Below, piece by piece: positions 53,024 to 60,779 of a DNA stretch of 60,779 bases. How positions within the stretch are numbered: the first letter of the stretch is position 1; each line of letters begins with the position of its first letter. Location: contig CAYJFZ010000010.1 in the NCBI GenBank assembly GCA_964369975.1, positions 1 through 60,779 of the forward strand, written 5' to 3'. The stretch comes from RGIG3102 sp964369975 (GTDB lineage Bacteria > Bacillota > Clostridia > Oscillospirales > Ruminococcaceae). The translations under genes and the position numbers were made by a program. The notes beneath the pieces were generated by a model that saw nothing but the letters and a program-made list of their open reading frames with translations, ran no database searches and was not told the origin of the DNA.

Positions 53024-53602
53024 ATGCAAGATAAGAAAAATAAAGACTTAGAAAATGAAGAAGTTTTACAAGAAGAACAAGAGGTAACCATAGAAGAACA
53101 AGAGGTAATCATAGAAGAGCAAGAAGTATCACCTTTTGAACATTTAGAAAAAGAAGAGCTTATTGAAATAGCACAAAAATTAACAAGGCAAACTCATATA
53201 GACAATGAAGTTTATAAAAGAACCTTAGCTGAATACGACAACTTTAGAAAAAGAACAGCTAAAGAAAAAACAGAAACTTATGCAATGGCAACTACAAATG
53301 CTGTTATGCACTTGCTTCCTGTTATAGATACTTTAGAAATGGCTTTTTTATCACCTTGCGAAGATGAAAACTATAAAAAAGGCATAGAGATGACTCTTAT
53401 GACAGCGAAAAGTGCCTTAGAAAAATTGGCAGTTGAAGAAATTGATGCCTTAGATAAGCCTTTTGATGTGAATTTACATTCAGCGGTAGTTAAAGAAGAT
53501 GTTGAAGGTAAAGAAAGCGGGATAGTAACAAAGGTATTGCAAAAAGGCTATACATTAAATAAAAAAGTTATCCGCCATGCAACAGTGGCAGTGAGCAACT
53601 AA
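53024..53602 (+). CDS. grpE: Nucleotide exchange factor GrpE
   Basis: The 192-aa protein has an acidic N-terminal extension, then a coiled coil and the GrpE head with YDNFRKRTAKEKTETY and the end block GYTLNKKVIRHATVAV. Its N-terminal region holds three near-identical 21-base units (53072-53132) encoding EEQEV(T/I/S)I-type repeats. It is second in the heat-shock operon and exchanges ADP/ATP on DnaK. Confidence 0.96.
   Translation: MQDKKNKDLENEEVLQEEQEVTIEEQEVIIEEQEVSPFEHLEKEELIEIAQKLTRQTHIDNEVYKRTLAEYDNFRKRTAKEKTETYAMATTNAVMHLLPVIDTLEMAFLSPCEDENYKKGIEMTLMTAKSALEKLAVEEIDALDKPFDVNLHSAVVKEDVEGKESGIVTKVLQKGYTLNKKVIRHATVAVSN
53072..53132 (+). repeat. In-frame 21-base tandem repeats inside grpE
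   Basis: Three copies of a unit beginning GAAGAACAAGAGGTAA (53072, 53093, 53114) give the peptide repeat EEQEVxI. The third copy has diverged. Being a multiple of three, the unit can change number without a frameshift. Confidence 0.85.
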
Positions 53603-53704
53603 AAAATGGTAGTAGACTATTAAAATTAATTAGTGAATAAAGCATAGTGCTTTTTCAAATAAATTTAAAATCAAGAACAACGATATATAAAGGAGATTTT
53701 TATT

Positions 53705-55531
53705 ATGGGTAAAATTATAGGTATTGACTTAGGTACAACAAATTCATGTGTTGCAGTTATGGAAGGCGGCGAAGCCGTTGTTATTGCTAATGCAGAAGGT
53801 ATGAGAACTACACCATCAGTTGTAGGTTTTTCAAAAACAGGCGAAAGATTAGTAGGCCAAGTGGCAAAGCGCCAAGCTATTACTAATCCTGAAGGTACAA
53901 TTTCTTCAATTAAAAGAGAAATGGGTACAGATTATAAAGTAACTGTTGATGATAAATCTTACACACCTGAAGAAATTTCAGCAATGGTACTGGCAAAACT
54001 AAAACAAGAAGCTGAAAGCTACTTAGGCGAAAAAGTAACAGAAGCTGTTATCACAGTTCCAGCTTACTTTAACGATGCACAACGCCAAGCTACAAAAAAT
54101 GCAGGCACAATAGCTGGCCTTGATGTTAAAAGAATTATAAATGAGCCAACAGCGGCAGCCTTAGCTTACGGTATTGATAAAGAGCAAGACCAAAAAGTTT
54201 TAGTTTACGATTTAGGCGGCGGTACATTCGATGTTTCAGTTATTGAAATGGGCGATGGCGTTCAAGAAGTTTTAGCTACAGCTGGTAACAACCGCTTAGG
54301 TGGCGATGACTTCGATGAAAGAATTATTAAGTACCTTGCAAACGAATTCAAAAAGGATAATGGTATTGACTTATTAAATGATAAAATGGCAGCTCAAAGA
54401 TTAAAAGAAGCAGCAGAAAAAGCAAAAATCGAGCTTTCAGGAGTTACTCAAACTTCAATTAACTTACCATTTATAACAGTTGATGCAACAGGACCAAAGC
54501 ACTTAGATATGTCTTTAACAAGAGCAAAATTCGATGAATTAACAGCTGATTTAGTAGACGCTACAATGGGCCCTGTTCGCCAAGCACTTAAAGACTCAGG
54601 TCTTGATACAAGCGAATTAAACAAAATTTTATTAGTTGGTGGTTCTACAAGAATTCCAGCTGTTCAAGAAGCAGTTAAAAAAATTACAGGAAAAGATCCA
54701 TTCAAAGGCATTAACCCTGATGAATGTGTAGCCTTAGGCGCTGCAATTCAAGGCGGTGTTTTAGGCGGCGATGTTAAAGGTATGCTATTATTAGATGTTA
54801 CTCCTTTATCATTAGGTATTGAAACTGTTGGCGGAATTACAGCTAAAATTATCGAAAGAAACACAACTATTCCTACAAAGAAAAGTCAAAAATTCTCAAC
54901 TGCTGTTGACAACCAACCTTCAGTTGAAATAAATGTACTACAAGGCGAAAGAGAATTCTCAAAAGATAATAAATCTTTAGGTATCTTCCATCTTGATGGC
55001 ATTGCACCAGCTCCAAGAGGTGTTCCACAAATCGAAGTTACTTTTGATATAGACGCTAATGGTATCGTATCTGTTTCTGCAAAAGACTTAGGCACTCAAA
55101 AAGAGCAGTCTATAACAATTACAGCTTCAACAAATATGTCAAAAGATGAAATTGAAAAAGCTGTTTTAGAAGCAGAACAATTCGCTCAAGAGGATAAACA
55201 AAGAAGAGAAGAAGTAGAAACTAAAAACTCAGCTGACTCTATGATTTATCAAGCAGATAAATTAATCAAAGATTTAGAAGATAAAATCACAGAAGAAGAA
55301 ACAGCAAAACTAAAAGAAAAACAAGATGCTTTAAAACAAGCTCTTGAAAGCGATAAAATGGAAGACATCACTGCTAAAATGACAGAACTTGAAGTGACCT
55401 TACATGAAATTAGCCAAAAATTATATGAGGCTACAGCACAAGAACCTCAAGGTGAAGCTCAAGAAGCTCAAAATACAGATGAGACAATAGTTGATGCTGA
55501 TTACACAGATGTAAAAGAAGATAAAGAATAA
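53705..55531 (+). CDS. dnaK: Molecular chaperone DnaK (Hsp70)
   Basis: The 608-aa protein has the ATPase motifs GIDLGTTNSCVAVMEGG at the start, VLVYDLGGGTFDVSVIEMG near 173 and ILLVGGSTRIPAVQ near 310, and the peptide-binding domain with NQPSVEINVLQGER near 402. The acidic C-terminal tail is of normal length. An RBS AAAGGAG precedes ATG 53705. It is third in the operon. Confidence 0.98.
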   Translation: MGKIIGIDLGTTNSCVAVMEGGEAVVIANAEGMRTTPSVVGFSKTGERLVGQVAKRQAITNPEGTISSIKREMGTDYKVTVDDKSYTPEEISAMVLAKLKQEAESYLGEKVTEAVITVPAYFNDAQRQATKNAGTIAGLDVKRIINEPTAAALAYGIDKEQDQKVLVYDLGGGTFDVSVIEMGDGVQEVLATAGNNRLGGDDFDERIIKYLANEFKKDNGIDLLNDKMAAQRLKEAAEKAKIELSGVTQTSINLPFITVDATGPKHLDMSLTRAKFDELTADLVDATMGPVRQALKDSGLDTSELNKILLVGGSTRIPAVQEAVKKITGKDPFKGINPDECVALGAAIQGGVLGGDVKGMLLLDVTPLSLGIETVGGITAKIIERNTTIPTKKSQKFSTAVDNQPSVEINVLQGEREFSKDNKSLGIFHLDGIAPAPRGVPQIEVTFDIDANGIVSVSAKDLGTQKEQSITITASTNMSKDEIEKAVLEAEQFAQEDKQRREEVETKNSADSMIYQADKLIKDLEDKITEEETAKLKEKQDALKQALESDKMEDITAKMTELEVTLHEISQKLYEATAQEPQGEAQEAQNTDETIVDADYTDVKEDKE

Positions 55532-55548
55532 TTTAATAGCCTATGTTT

Positions 55549-55581
55549 AAAGTGGATATATAAAAATAATATATCCACTTT
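55549..55581 (+). terminator. Hairpin between dnaK and dnaJ
   Basis: A 13-bp stem AAAGTGGATATAT/ATATATCCACTTT has a 7-base loop and no T tract. It may reduce read-through from dnaK or stabilise the mRNA end. Confidence 0.55.
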
Positions 55582-55595
55582 GCATAGCTTATAAC

Positions 55596-55624
55596 TTGAA
55601 AAATAAAATTTTTAGTAGTATAAT
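55596..55624 (+). promoter_or_regulatory. Separate promoter of dnaJ
   Basis: TTGAAA (55596-55601), 17 bases, TATAAT (55619-55624). No CIRCE is seen here. Confidence 0.65.
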
Positions 55625-55677
55625 AAGCTAATTTACAAAATTTAGAAATATATGAACGATAAGATGAGGGAAAGAAA

Positions 55678-56817
55678 GTGGCAGATAAAAAAGATTTTTA
55701 TGAAGTGCTTGGTACAAGTAAAAATGCAAGTGAAGCAGAGTTAAAATCAGCATATAGAAAACTTGCAAAAAAATATCATCCTGACTTAAATCCAGATGAT
55801 GCAGTAGCCGAGCAAAACTTTAAAGAGGTCAACGAAGCATACGAAGTGCTTTCAGACCCACAAAAAAAACAACTATATGATACTTATGGGCACGCAGGAG
55901 TAGACCCAAATTACTCTTCAGGCCAAGGCTTTGGCGGCGGTGGTTTTGGTAGCTTTGAAGATGCTTTCGGCGATATATTTGGCTCGTTTTTTGGTGGTGG
56001 ATTCTCTCAAAGAAGTAATCCTAATGCTCCTAAAAAAGGCGCAGATATAAGAGTAAGAGTTAATATTTCATTTATGCAAGCAGCCCACGGCTGTGATGAG
56101 ACTATAACTTATCAAAGACAAGAAACTTGCCCAGACTGTAAAGGCTCCGGTAGCAATAAAGGCTCAACTCCGGCTGTCTGCCCAGACTGTAATGGCTCGG
56201 GCCATATTATGGTGCAACAAAGGACACCTTTTGGAGTTATTCAAAATTCAAGAGTTTGTCCAAAATGTAGCGGTAAAGGTAGAATTATTACTGATAAATG
56301 TAAAAAATGTAATGCCGAGGGTAGGGTAAGTGTAACTGTTAAAAAGCAAATTAATATCCCAGCCGGTGTTGATAGTGACCAAAGTCTTGCTTTAAGAGGC
56401 CAAGGTGATATGGGTGCAAACGGTGGGCCTGCGGGCGATGTTATTGTTTTAATAGCAGTAAAGCCAGACCCTATTTTCACAAGGAAAAGATATGATGTTT
56501 ATGTAACTGTGCCAATTACTTATACTCAAGCTGTTTTAGGTGATGAAATTGTAGTGCCAACAGTTGATGGGAAAGTGCAGTACAATGTGCCTGAGGGAAC
56601 TCAAGGCGGGACTACATTCCGCTTAAAAAACAAGGGTATTAAATACTTAAACGGCAGAGGTAAGGGCGATCAGTATGTAGTAGTAGAAGTTGAAATTCCA
56701 AAAAGGATGACAAGGGAGCAAAAGAAAGCTCTTGAAGCTTTTGAAGCAACTTTAAAAGATGAAAACTATGAAAACAGAAAAGGCTTTTTTAAAAAATTAA
56801 AAGATTTGTTTGAATAA
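55678..56817 (+). CDS. dnaJ: Chaperone DnaJ (Hsp40)
   Basis: The 379-aa protein has a J domain (HPDLN at residues about 33-37), a Gly/Phe-rich linker (about 75-120), the four CxxCxGxG zinc motifs (for example CPDCKGSGSNKGS, CPDCNGSG, CPKCSGKG, CKKCNAEG) and the two C-terminal beta domains. Translation starts at GTG 55678 after GAGGGAAAG. It works with DnaK and GrpE. Confidence 0.97.
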   Translation: MADKKDFYEVLGTSKNASEAELKSAYRKLAKKYHPDLNPDDAVAEQNFKEVNEAYEVLSDPQKKQLYDTYGHAGVDPNYSSGQGFGGGGFGSFEDAFGDIFGSFFGGGFSQRSNPNAPKKGADIRVRVNISFMQAAHGCDETITYQRQETCPDCKGSGSNKGSTPAVCPDCNGSGHIMVQQRTPFGVIQNSRVCPKCSGKGRIITDKCKKCNAEGRVSVTVKKQINIPAGVDSDQSLALRGQGDMGANGGPAGDVIVLIAVKPDPIFTRKRYDVYVTVPITYTQAVLGDEIVVPTVDGKVQYNVPEGTQGGTTFRLKNKGIKYLNGRGKGDQYVVVEVEIPKRMTREQKKALEAFEATLKDENYENRKGFFKKLKDLFE

Positions 56818-56820
56818 ATA

Positions 56821-56852
56821 AAAAGCAGGGTTATTTTTAGCCCTGTTTTTTT
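56821..56852 (+). terminator. Terminator of dnaJ
   Basis: Stem AGCAGGG/CCCTGTT with an AT-rich loop and a T tract. Confidence 0.85.
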
Positions 56853-57047
56853 ATTTAGTTTAATTTCTATTTTTAATAAGATTTTTTTAAAACTATGTTA
56901 TTATGTAACAAAACCAACCTTAAACAGAAAATATGTATTTTGAATATGGAAAAAAGAAGTAGCTTATTTTATATAAATATAAAATATATAATAAAATAAG
57001 AAATTTTTAGATATTTTACAATATTTACATATATTATAGATATGCTA

Positions 57048-57076
57048 TTGATATATTTTGATAATAATAATATAAT
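57048..57076 (+). promoter_or_regulatory. Promoter of the zinc-ribbon/flippase/beta-CASP operon
   Basis: TTGATA (57048-57053), 17 bases, TATAAT (57071-57076). The preceding AT-rich stretch 56853-57047 shows nothing else. Confidence 0.65.
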
Positions 57077-57119
57077 ATAGATAACAATAAAATTAAAATT
57101 TTAATTGATGAGGTGTTTT

Positions 57120-57350
57120 ATGGATGCTTTTTTAGCACCTATTGTGATAGGTGTATCTTTAGCGGGTGTGTGCGTAGTGAGTGTTTATCGTGCATCAAAG
57201 TTTGATTATAGATGCACAAATTGTAAGAAACTTTTTAAAGCGAATTCCATTCAAGCGACCTTTGCTCCGCAAAGCAGAGGTAAAAAATATCTATTTTGCC
57301 CTAATTGCAGAAGAAAATATCTTTGCGATCTTGTATATAGAAGGAAGTAA
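57120..57350 (+). CDS. Membrane-anchored zinc-ribbon microprotein
   Basis: This 76-aa protein has an N-terminal membrane helix (about 3-20) and a zinc ribbon: CTNCKKLF, then CPNCRRKYLC, giving two CxxC pairs. Similar cysteine-paired microproteins are not assigned a function I can name. ATG 57120 is 4 bases after GAGGTG; the frame upstream (57105) is out of context. Its stop is followed after 3 bases by the flippase start. Confidence 0.7.
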   Translation: MDAFLAPIVIGVSLAGVCVVSVYRASKFDYRCTNCKKLFKANSIQATFAPQSRGKKYLFCPNCRRKYLCDLVYRRK

Positions 57351-57353
57351 ATT

Positions 57354-58760
57354 TTGAATAGGTATAAGTTTTTGATTTCTAATACAGTGTTGTTTTTTAT
57401 AAGTACTTTTAGTAGTAAGTTTTTAGTGTTTTTGTTGATGCCTATATACACTCAAATGCTTACTACTCAGGAATATAACGCTGTAAACTTAATAATGCAA
57501 ACTGCAAACATAATGATACCGCTTGCTTCTTTTGGTATGGCAAATGGTATTATTCGCTTTGGTTTAGATAATAAATATTCAAAAGTGAAGGTGTTTACAG
57601 TTGCTTGTAAAACTTATTTTTTAGGATTTATGTTTTCTTTATTGTTTTATCCTGTAATTATTAATGTTGATATAGTCGGGGAGTATGCCGTTTATGTTTA
57701 TATTTATTTATTTGCAAGCTGTCTAAGAACACTTGTTCAGCAATTTACAAGAGCGAGGACTTTAACAAGGCTGTATGCAGTAGATGGTATTTTAGCGACT
57801 GTTAATACTTTATTATTAGTATATATATTATTAGTAAGGCTTGATATGGGACCTGTTGGGTACATATTAGCTATTATTGGTGCAGACTTATTAAGCGCTT
57901 TATTCTTAAGTGTTTTTTCTGGCTCGTTTAAATATTTAAAGCTAAAAAGCAAGGTAAAACAAGTTTCAAAAGAAATGATTTTTTATTGCTTGCCTTTTAT
58001 ACCAAACAGTATGTTTTGGTGGATAACAAATGTGAGTGATCATTTTTTAGTATCTTTTATAGTAGGTGAAGATGTGGGCGGCTTATATGCAGCAGCTTAT
58101 AAATTGCCGGGGATTATAGTTTTATGCAGTACTGTTTTTACTGAGGCGTGGCAGATTTCAGCAGTTAAAGAAAGTGGGCAAAAGACAACGAATAAGTTTT
58201 TTAATAATGTATTTAGTATATACCAAAGTTTGATTTTTATAGCGGCGGCATTTTTGATTCTTACCTCGCAATTTTTTATGAGTTTTATGGTAGCGGATAA
58301 TTACTTTATTGCTTGGGAGTATATACCAATACTAATCATCGCTACAGTTTTTTCCTGCTTTGCAACATTTTTATCAAGTATATACATGGTAGAAAAAAAT
58401 GGAAAATCAAATTTATTAACAATGATGGCGGCGGCCATTGTAAACATAATTTTAAACTTAATATTAATCCCAGAGTATGGAGCTCAAGGAGCAGGTATTT
58501 CAACTTTAATTAGTTACTTTACTGTTTTCTTTTTAAGGGCAATAGGCACAAGAAAATATATCAAACTAAAATTTTCACCAGTTCTAATTTTGATAAACTT
58601 AATTTTGTCTTTATATTTAAGCTATGTAGTAATCAGCCAAAGAGAAAATTGGCTTATATTCGGTGTTCTTATAGTGGGAGTTACAGTTATTATAAATGCA
58701 AAAGCTATACTTAGCTTTTTAAATATGTTAATGAAAAATTTAAAATTAAATAGGAGGTAG
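57354..58760 (+). CDS. Polysaccharide flippase, Wzx/MATE-like
   Basis: This 468-aa protein has twelve to fourteen membrane helices and the Wzx-type segments NTVLFFISTFSSKFLVFLLM, ARTLTRLYAVDGIL, and FIPNSMFWWITNVSDHFLVS in its middle. It likely flips lipid-linked sugar units across the membrane. It starts at TTG 57354, with AGAAGGAAG 6 bases upstream; no ATG gives a better RBS. It is the middle gene of a three-gene operon; no glycosyltransferase is next to it. Confidence 0.88.
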   Translation: MNRYKFLISNTVLFFISTFSSKFLVFLLMPIYTQMLTTQEYNAVNLIMQTANIMIPLASFGMANGIIRFGLDNKYSKVKVFTVACKTYFLGFMFSLLFYPVIINVDIVGEYAVYVYIYLFASCLRTLVQQFTRARTLTRLYAVDGILATVNTLLLVYILLVRLDMGPVGYILAIIGADLLSALFLSVFSGSFKYLKLKSKVKQVSKEMIFYCLPFIPNSMFWWITNVSDHFLVSFIVGEDVGGLYAAAYKLPGIIVLCSTVFTEAWQISAVKESGQKTTNKFFNNVFSIYQSLIFIAAAFLILTSQFFMSFMVADNYFIAWEYIPILIIATVFSCFATFLSSIYMVEKNGKSNLLTMMAAAIVNIILNLILIPEYGAQGAGISTLISYFTVFFLRAIGTRKYIKLKFSPVLILINLILSLYLSYVVISQRENWLIFGVLIVGVTVIINAKAILSFLNMLMKNLKLNRR

Positions 58761-58762
58761 TT

Positions 58763-60358
58763 ATGAAATTACAATTCATCGGAGCAACTCACGGAGTAAC
58801 AGGTTCAGCACATTTATTAACAGTGAATGGTAAAAACATACTCGTTGATTATGGTATGCGCCAAGGTAGAGAAGAAGATATCGACACAGACTTAACTATA
58901 CCAGCTGGCGAAATTGATTTTTTACTACTAACACATGCGCACATTGACCATAGCGGGTATATCCCTTTGCTTGTTAAAAATGGGTTTAGTGGCAAAATAA
59001 TCACAACAAGTGCAACAGCAGATTTAGCGCATATTATGCTTTTAGACTCAGCTTTTATCCAAGAACAAGAAGCTGAATGGGCAAATAGAAAGGCTACAAG
59101 AAGTGGCAAAAGCCCAGTTGAGCCTTTATACACTAAAGAAGATGCTATGCTTGCCTTAGAGCTTTTTGAAGAAGTTGAGTATCTGCAAGAAGTAAGCATT
59201 TGCGAAGGCGTAAAGGCTGTATACCACGATATAGGCCATCTTTTAGGCAGCGCTGCGATTCAAGTGTTTGCAAAAGAGGGAGAAAATGAAAGAGTTATAG
59301 TATTTTCAGGCGATATAGGAAATACAAATCAGCCACTTATCAACGATCCGCAGATAGTAAAAAATGCAGATTATGTTGTTTGTGAGGCAACTTATGGAGA
59401 TAGACAGCACAGAGAAGTAAAAGATTATAGAGTGGATTTAGCCGGAGTTATTCAAAAGACTTTTGATAAGGGTGGCAATGTTATTATCCCAGCTTTTGCT
59501 GTGGGCAGAACTCAAGAGTTATTATACTTTTTAAGAGATATAATTGAAAAAGGCTTAGTAAAAGGGCATGAAATCCCAGTTTACTTAGATTCACCTCTGG
59601 CTATTGAGGCAGTAAAAATATTTGAGGAAAATGTGCATGGCTACTATGATGAGGAAGCCTTAGAGGTTGTAAATTCCGGAGTAGAGCCTATTAACTTTCC
59701 GACATTAAAACTTACTGTAACAGCAGATGAGAGTAAAGAAATAAACTTTGATAAAAACCCAAAAGTTATAATTTCAGCAAGCGGTATGTGTGATGCAGGT
59801 AGAATTCGCCATCACTTAAAACATAACTTATGGAGAAAAGACTCAACTGTTATATTTGTAGGCTATCAAGCGGAAGGCTCTTTAGGTAGGCATTTATTAG
59901 ACGGCGCTGATAGAGTAAAACTTTTTGGTGAAAGTATTGAGGTAAATGCTGATATAGTAAAACTTGACGGTATAAGTGGGCATGCAGACCAAGAAGGCTT
60001 AATTGATTGGTTAAGAGGTTTTGAAGAAAAACCAAGAATGGTGTTTATCGTTCACGGTGATGCTGATGTTATGCCAGTTTTTGAAGAAAAAATAAAAACT
60101 GACTTAGGTTATAATGTTTATGCGCCATACTATACAGATACCTTTGATTTAGTAAGTGGCATACAAACAGTGGTAGGCCCAAAAGTATTAGTAGAAAAGC
60201 CAAAACCACAAACAAAACACTCACAAGCGTACACAGCCCTTTTATCTGCGCTTGATAAATTAACAGCGGCAGTAAAAAAAGCAGATGGTTATCCTAATGA
60301 TGACTTGAATAAAGCTACTGGTATGATTGATATGATAATAGAATTTTTAAAAAGATAA
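58763..60358 (+). CDS. Beta-CASP metallo-beta-lactamase (putative RNA-processing nuclease)
   Basis: The MBL domain has LLTHAHIDHSGYIPLL near residue 55 (HxHxDH), DIGHLLGSAAIQVF near 157 and VFSGDIGN near 180; the beta-CASP domain follows (PAFAVGRTQELLYFLRDI near 245, DSPLAIEA near 275, SASGMCDAGRIRHHL near 340), and the RMMBL end has ISGHADQEGL near 410. Homologues are RNase J- or CPSF-like exonucleases, or members of the YsxB-type group. Three bases separate it from the flippase stop, with RBS AGGAGG overlapping that stop. RNA processing coupled to a flippase is unusual. Confidence 0.9.
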   Translation: MKLQFIGATHGVTGSAHLLTVNGKNILVDYGMRQGREEDIDTDLTIPAGEIDFLLLTHAHIDHSGYIPLLVKNGFSGKIITTSATADLAHIMLLDSAFIQEQEAEWANRKATRSGKSPVEPLYTKEDAMLALELFEEVEYLQEVSICEGVKAVYHDIGHLLGSAAIQVFAKEGENERVIVFSGDIGNTNQPLINDPQIVKNADYVVCEATYGDRQHREVKDYRVDLAGVIQKTFDKGGNVIIPAFAVGRTQELLYFLRDIIEKGLVKGHEIPVYLDSPLAIEAVKIFEENVHGYYDEEALEVVNSGVEPINFPTLKLTVTADESKEINFDKNPKVIISASGMCDAGRIRHHLKHNLWRKDSTVIFVGYQAEGSLGRHLLDGADRVKLFGESIEVNADIVKLDGISGHADQEGLIDWLRGFEEKPRMVFIVHGDADVMPVFEEKIKTDLGYNVYAPYYTDTFDLVSGIQTVVGPKVLVEKPKPQTKHSQAYTALLSALDKLTAAVKKADGYPNDDLNKATGMIDMIIEFLKR

Positions 60359-60383
60359 GTTATAATCGTGTTATTTAATAATA

Positions 60384-60420
60384 AAAACAAAAAGAGGACG
60401 CACTATCCTCTTTTTTGTTT
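60384..60420 (+). terminator. Terminator of the flippase/beta-CASP operon
   Basis: Stem AAAAAGAGGA/TCCTCTTTTT with a 7-base loop, then TTGTTTTTT. Confidence 0.88.
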
Positions 60421-60779
60421 TTTGAGTAAAAGTATATGGTGTAATTTTTTATAGCTTGCTGTGTATACTTAGTTAGTGAAATATATTATACAGTAATAAG
60501 CTAAAAAGCATATTAATTATATGTAAAGCTATCATATATAATATACATAATATATAAGAAGTGTTGTTTTAAATTAATGTGAAAATGAAATATAGTATGT
60601 ATTCAAGTATCGAAGTTTGTAAAAAATCAATAATATACAATTTTTACTAAAAAATTACCATAGCTTTTTTATGATAAAAAGTATATTATAGTATTACGAT
60701 TATTTCATCACACGACATTTTCAAAACTTTTTTCAAAAAAGATAAAAAAAGATGTTGACAAAGCAAAAACGAGGTGATA
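60421..60779. other. AT-rich gap at the window end with a possible RBS
   Basis: No open frame of note. At the very end a TTGACA (60753-60758) is followed 12 bases later by GAGGTGATA, which looks like a ribosome site. A gene may begin just outside the window. No -10 fits the TTGACA before the RBS. Confidence 0.3.

Noticed and set aside
55596..55677. CIRCE in front of dnaJ
   Set aside because: No TTAGCA...TGCTAA inverted repeat is present; only an ordinary promoter.
60753..60758. TTGACA as a promoter -35
   Set aside because: Only about 12 bases separate it from a likely ribosome site, leaving no room for a -10 and a leader.
1..60779. tRNA, rRNA and CRISPR arrays
   Set aside because: I looked for TTCGA-type T-loops, CCA-adjacent cloverleaf stems, long GC-rich conserved tracts and regularly spaced repeats in the gaps and saw none.

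Overview
This window is strongly AT-rich DNA from a low-GC Gram-positive anaerobe, most likely a member of the Clostridia. The evidence is the gene order hrcA-grpE-dnaK-dnaJ with a CIRCE operator, AGGAGG-type ribosome sites, sigma-A type TTGACA/TATAAT promoters with 17-base spacers, a multi-cluster ferredoxin-like protein, a methionine gamma-lyase, oxygen-sensitive radical-SAM and Fe-S proteins, and no outer-membrane genes. I see no rRNA, tRNA, CRISPR array, complete insertion sequence or prophage. Genus cannot be told from the sequence alone.

Layout. 1-6.9 kb: a truncated HAD phosphatase, then a minus-strand three-gene cell-surface cassette (MBOAT acyltransferase, SGNH/AlgJ-like partner, large PTPS-related membrane protein). 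An 82-bp direct repeat of the 3' end of an HD-domain hydrolase gene lies on both sides of the cassette, and an IS200-like palindrome sits at its far edge. 7.0-10 kb: a UPF0261/Tm-1-like protein followed by two tandem paralogous PEP-hydrolase-type TIM barrels, an uncharacterised three-gene operon. 10.2-14 kb: a winged-helix/Fe-S protein and a two-gene plus-strand operon with a DUF6056 membrane protein. 14-19.5 kb: a triple-PepSY protein, an OmpR-type two-component system, MgtC and a pair of PH-domain (YdbS/YdbT-like) proteins. The promoters of the two-component operon and of the PepSY gene share the same direct-repeat architecture.

19.7-32.7 kb: a glutaredoxin-like protein, a giant hybrid histidine kinase encoded with an HD-GYP response regulator, an amber-interrupted membrane/thioredoxin-fold gene, methionine gamma-lyase, a degenerate-GGDEF/EAL protein, a LuxR-type response regulator behind a D,D-carboxypeptidase-like protein, and an amidase. 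At least three proteins here bear on cyclic-di-GMP turnover. 33-47 kb: lysS, an RND exporter with a long coiled-coil insertion and its TetR regulator (perfect operator at the promoter), a GNAT protein, ApbE, an M20 peptidase, an EamA transporter, and a YtrA-type GntR regulator with an ABC transporter (operator again at the promoter).

47.5-60.4 kb: a solitary DUF4268-like/HNH nuclease, an M28 peptidase, hemW with two small DUF genes, the heat-shock cluster, and an operon of a zinc-ribbon microprotein, a Wzx/MATE-like flippase and a beta-CASP metallo-beta-lactamase. Several short coding-like remnants lie in the intergenic gaps and suggest ongoing gene decay.
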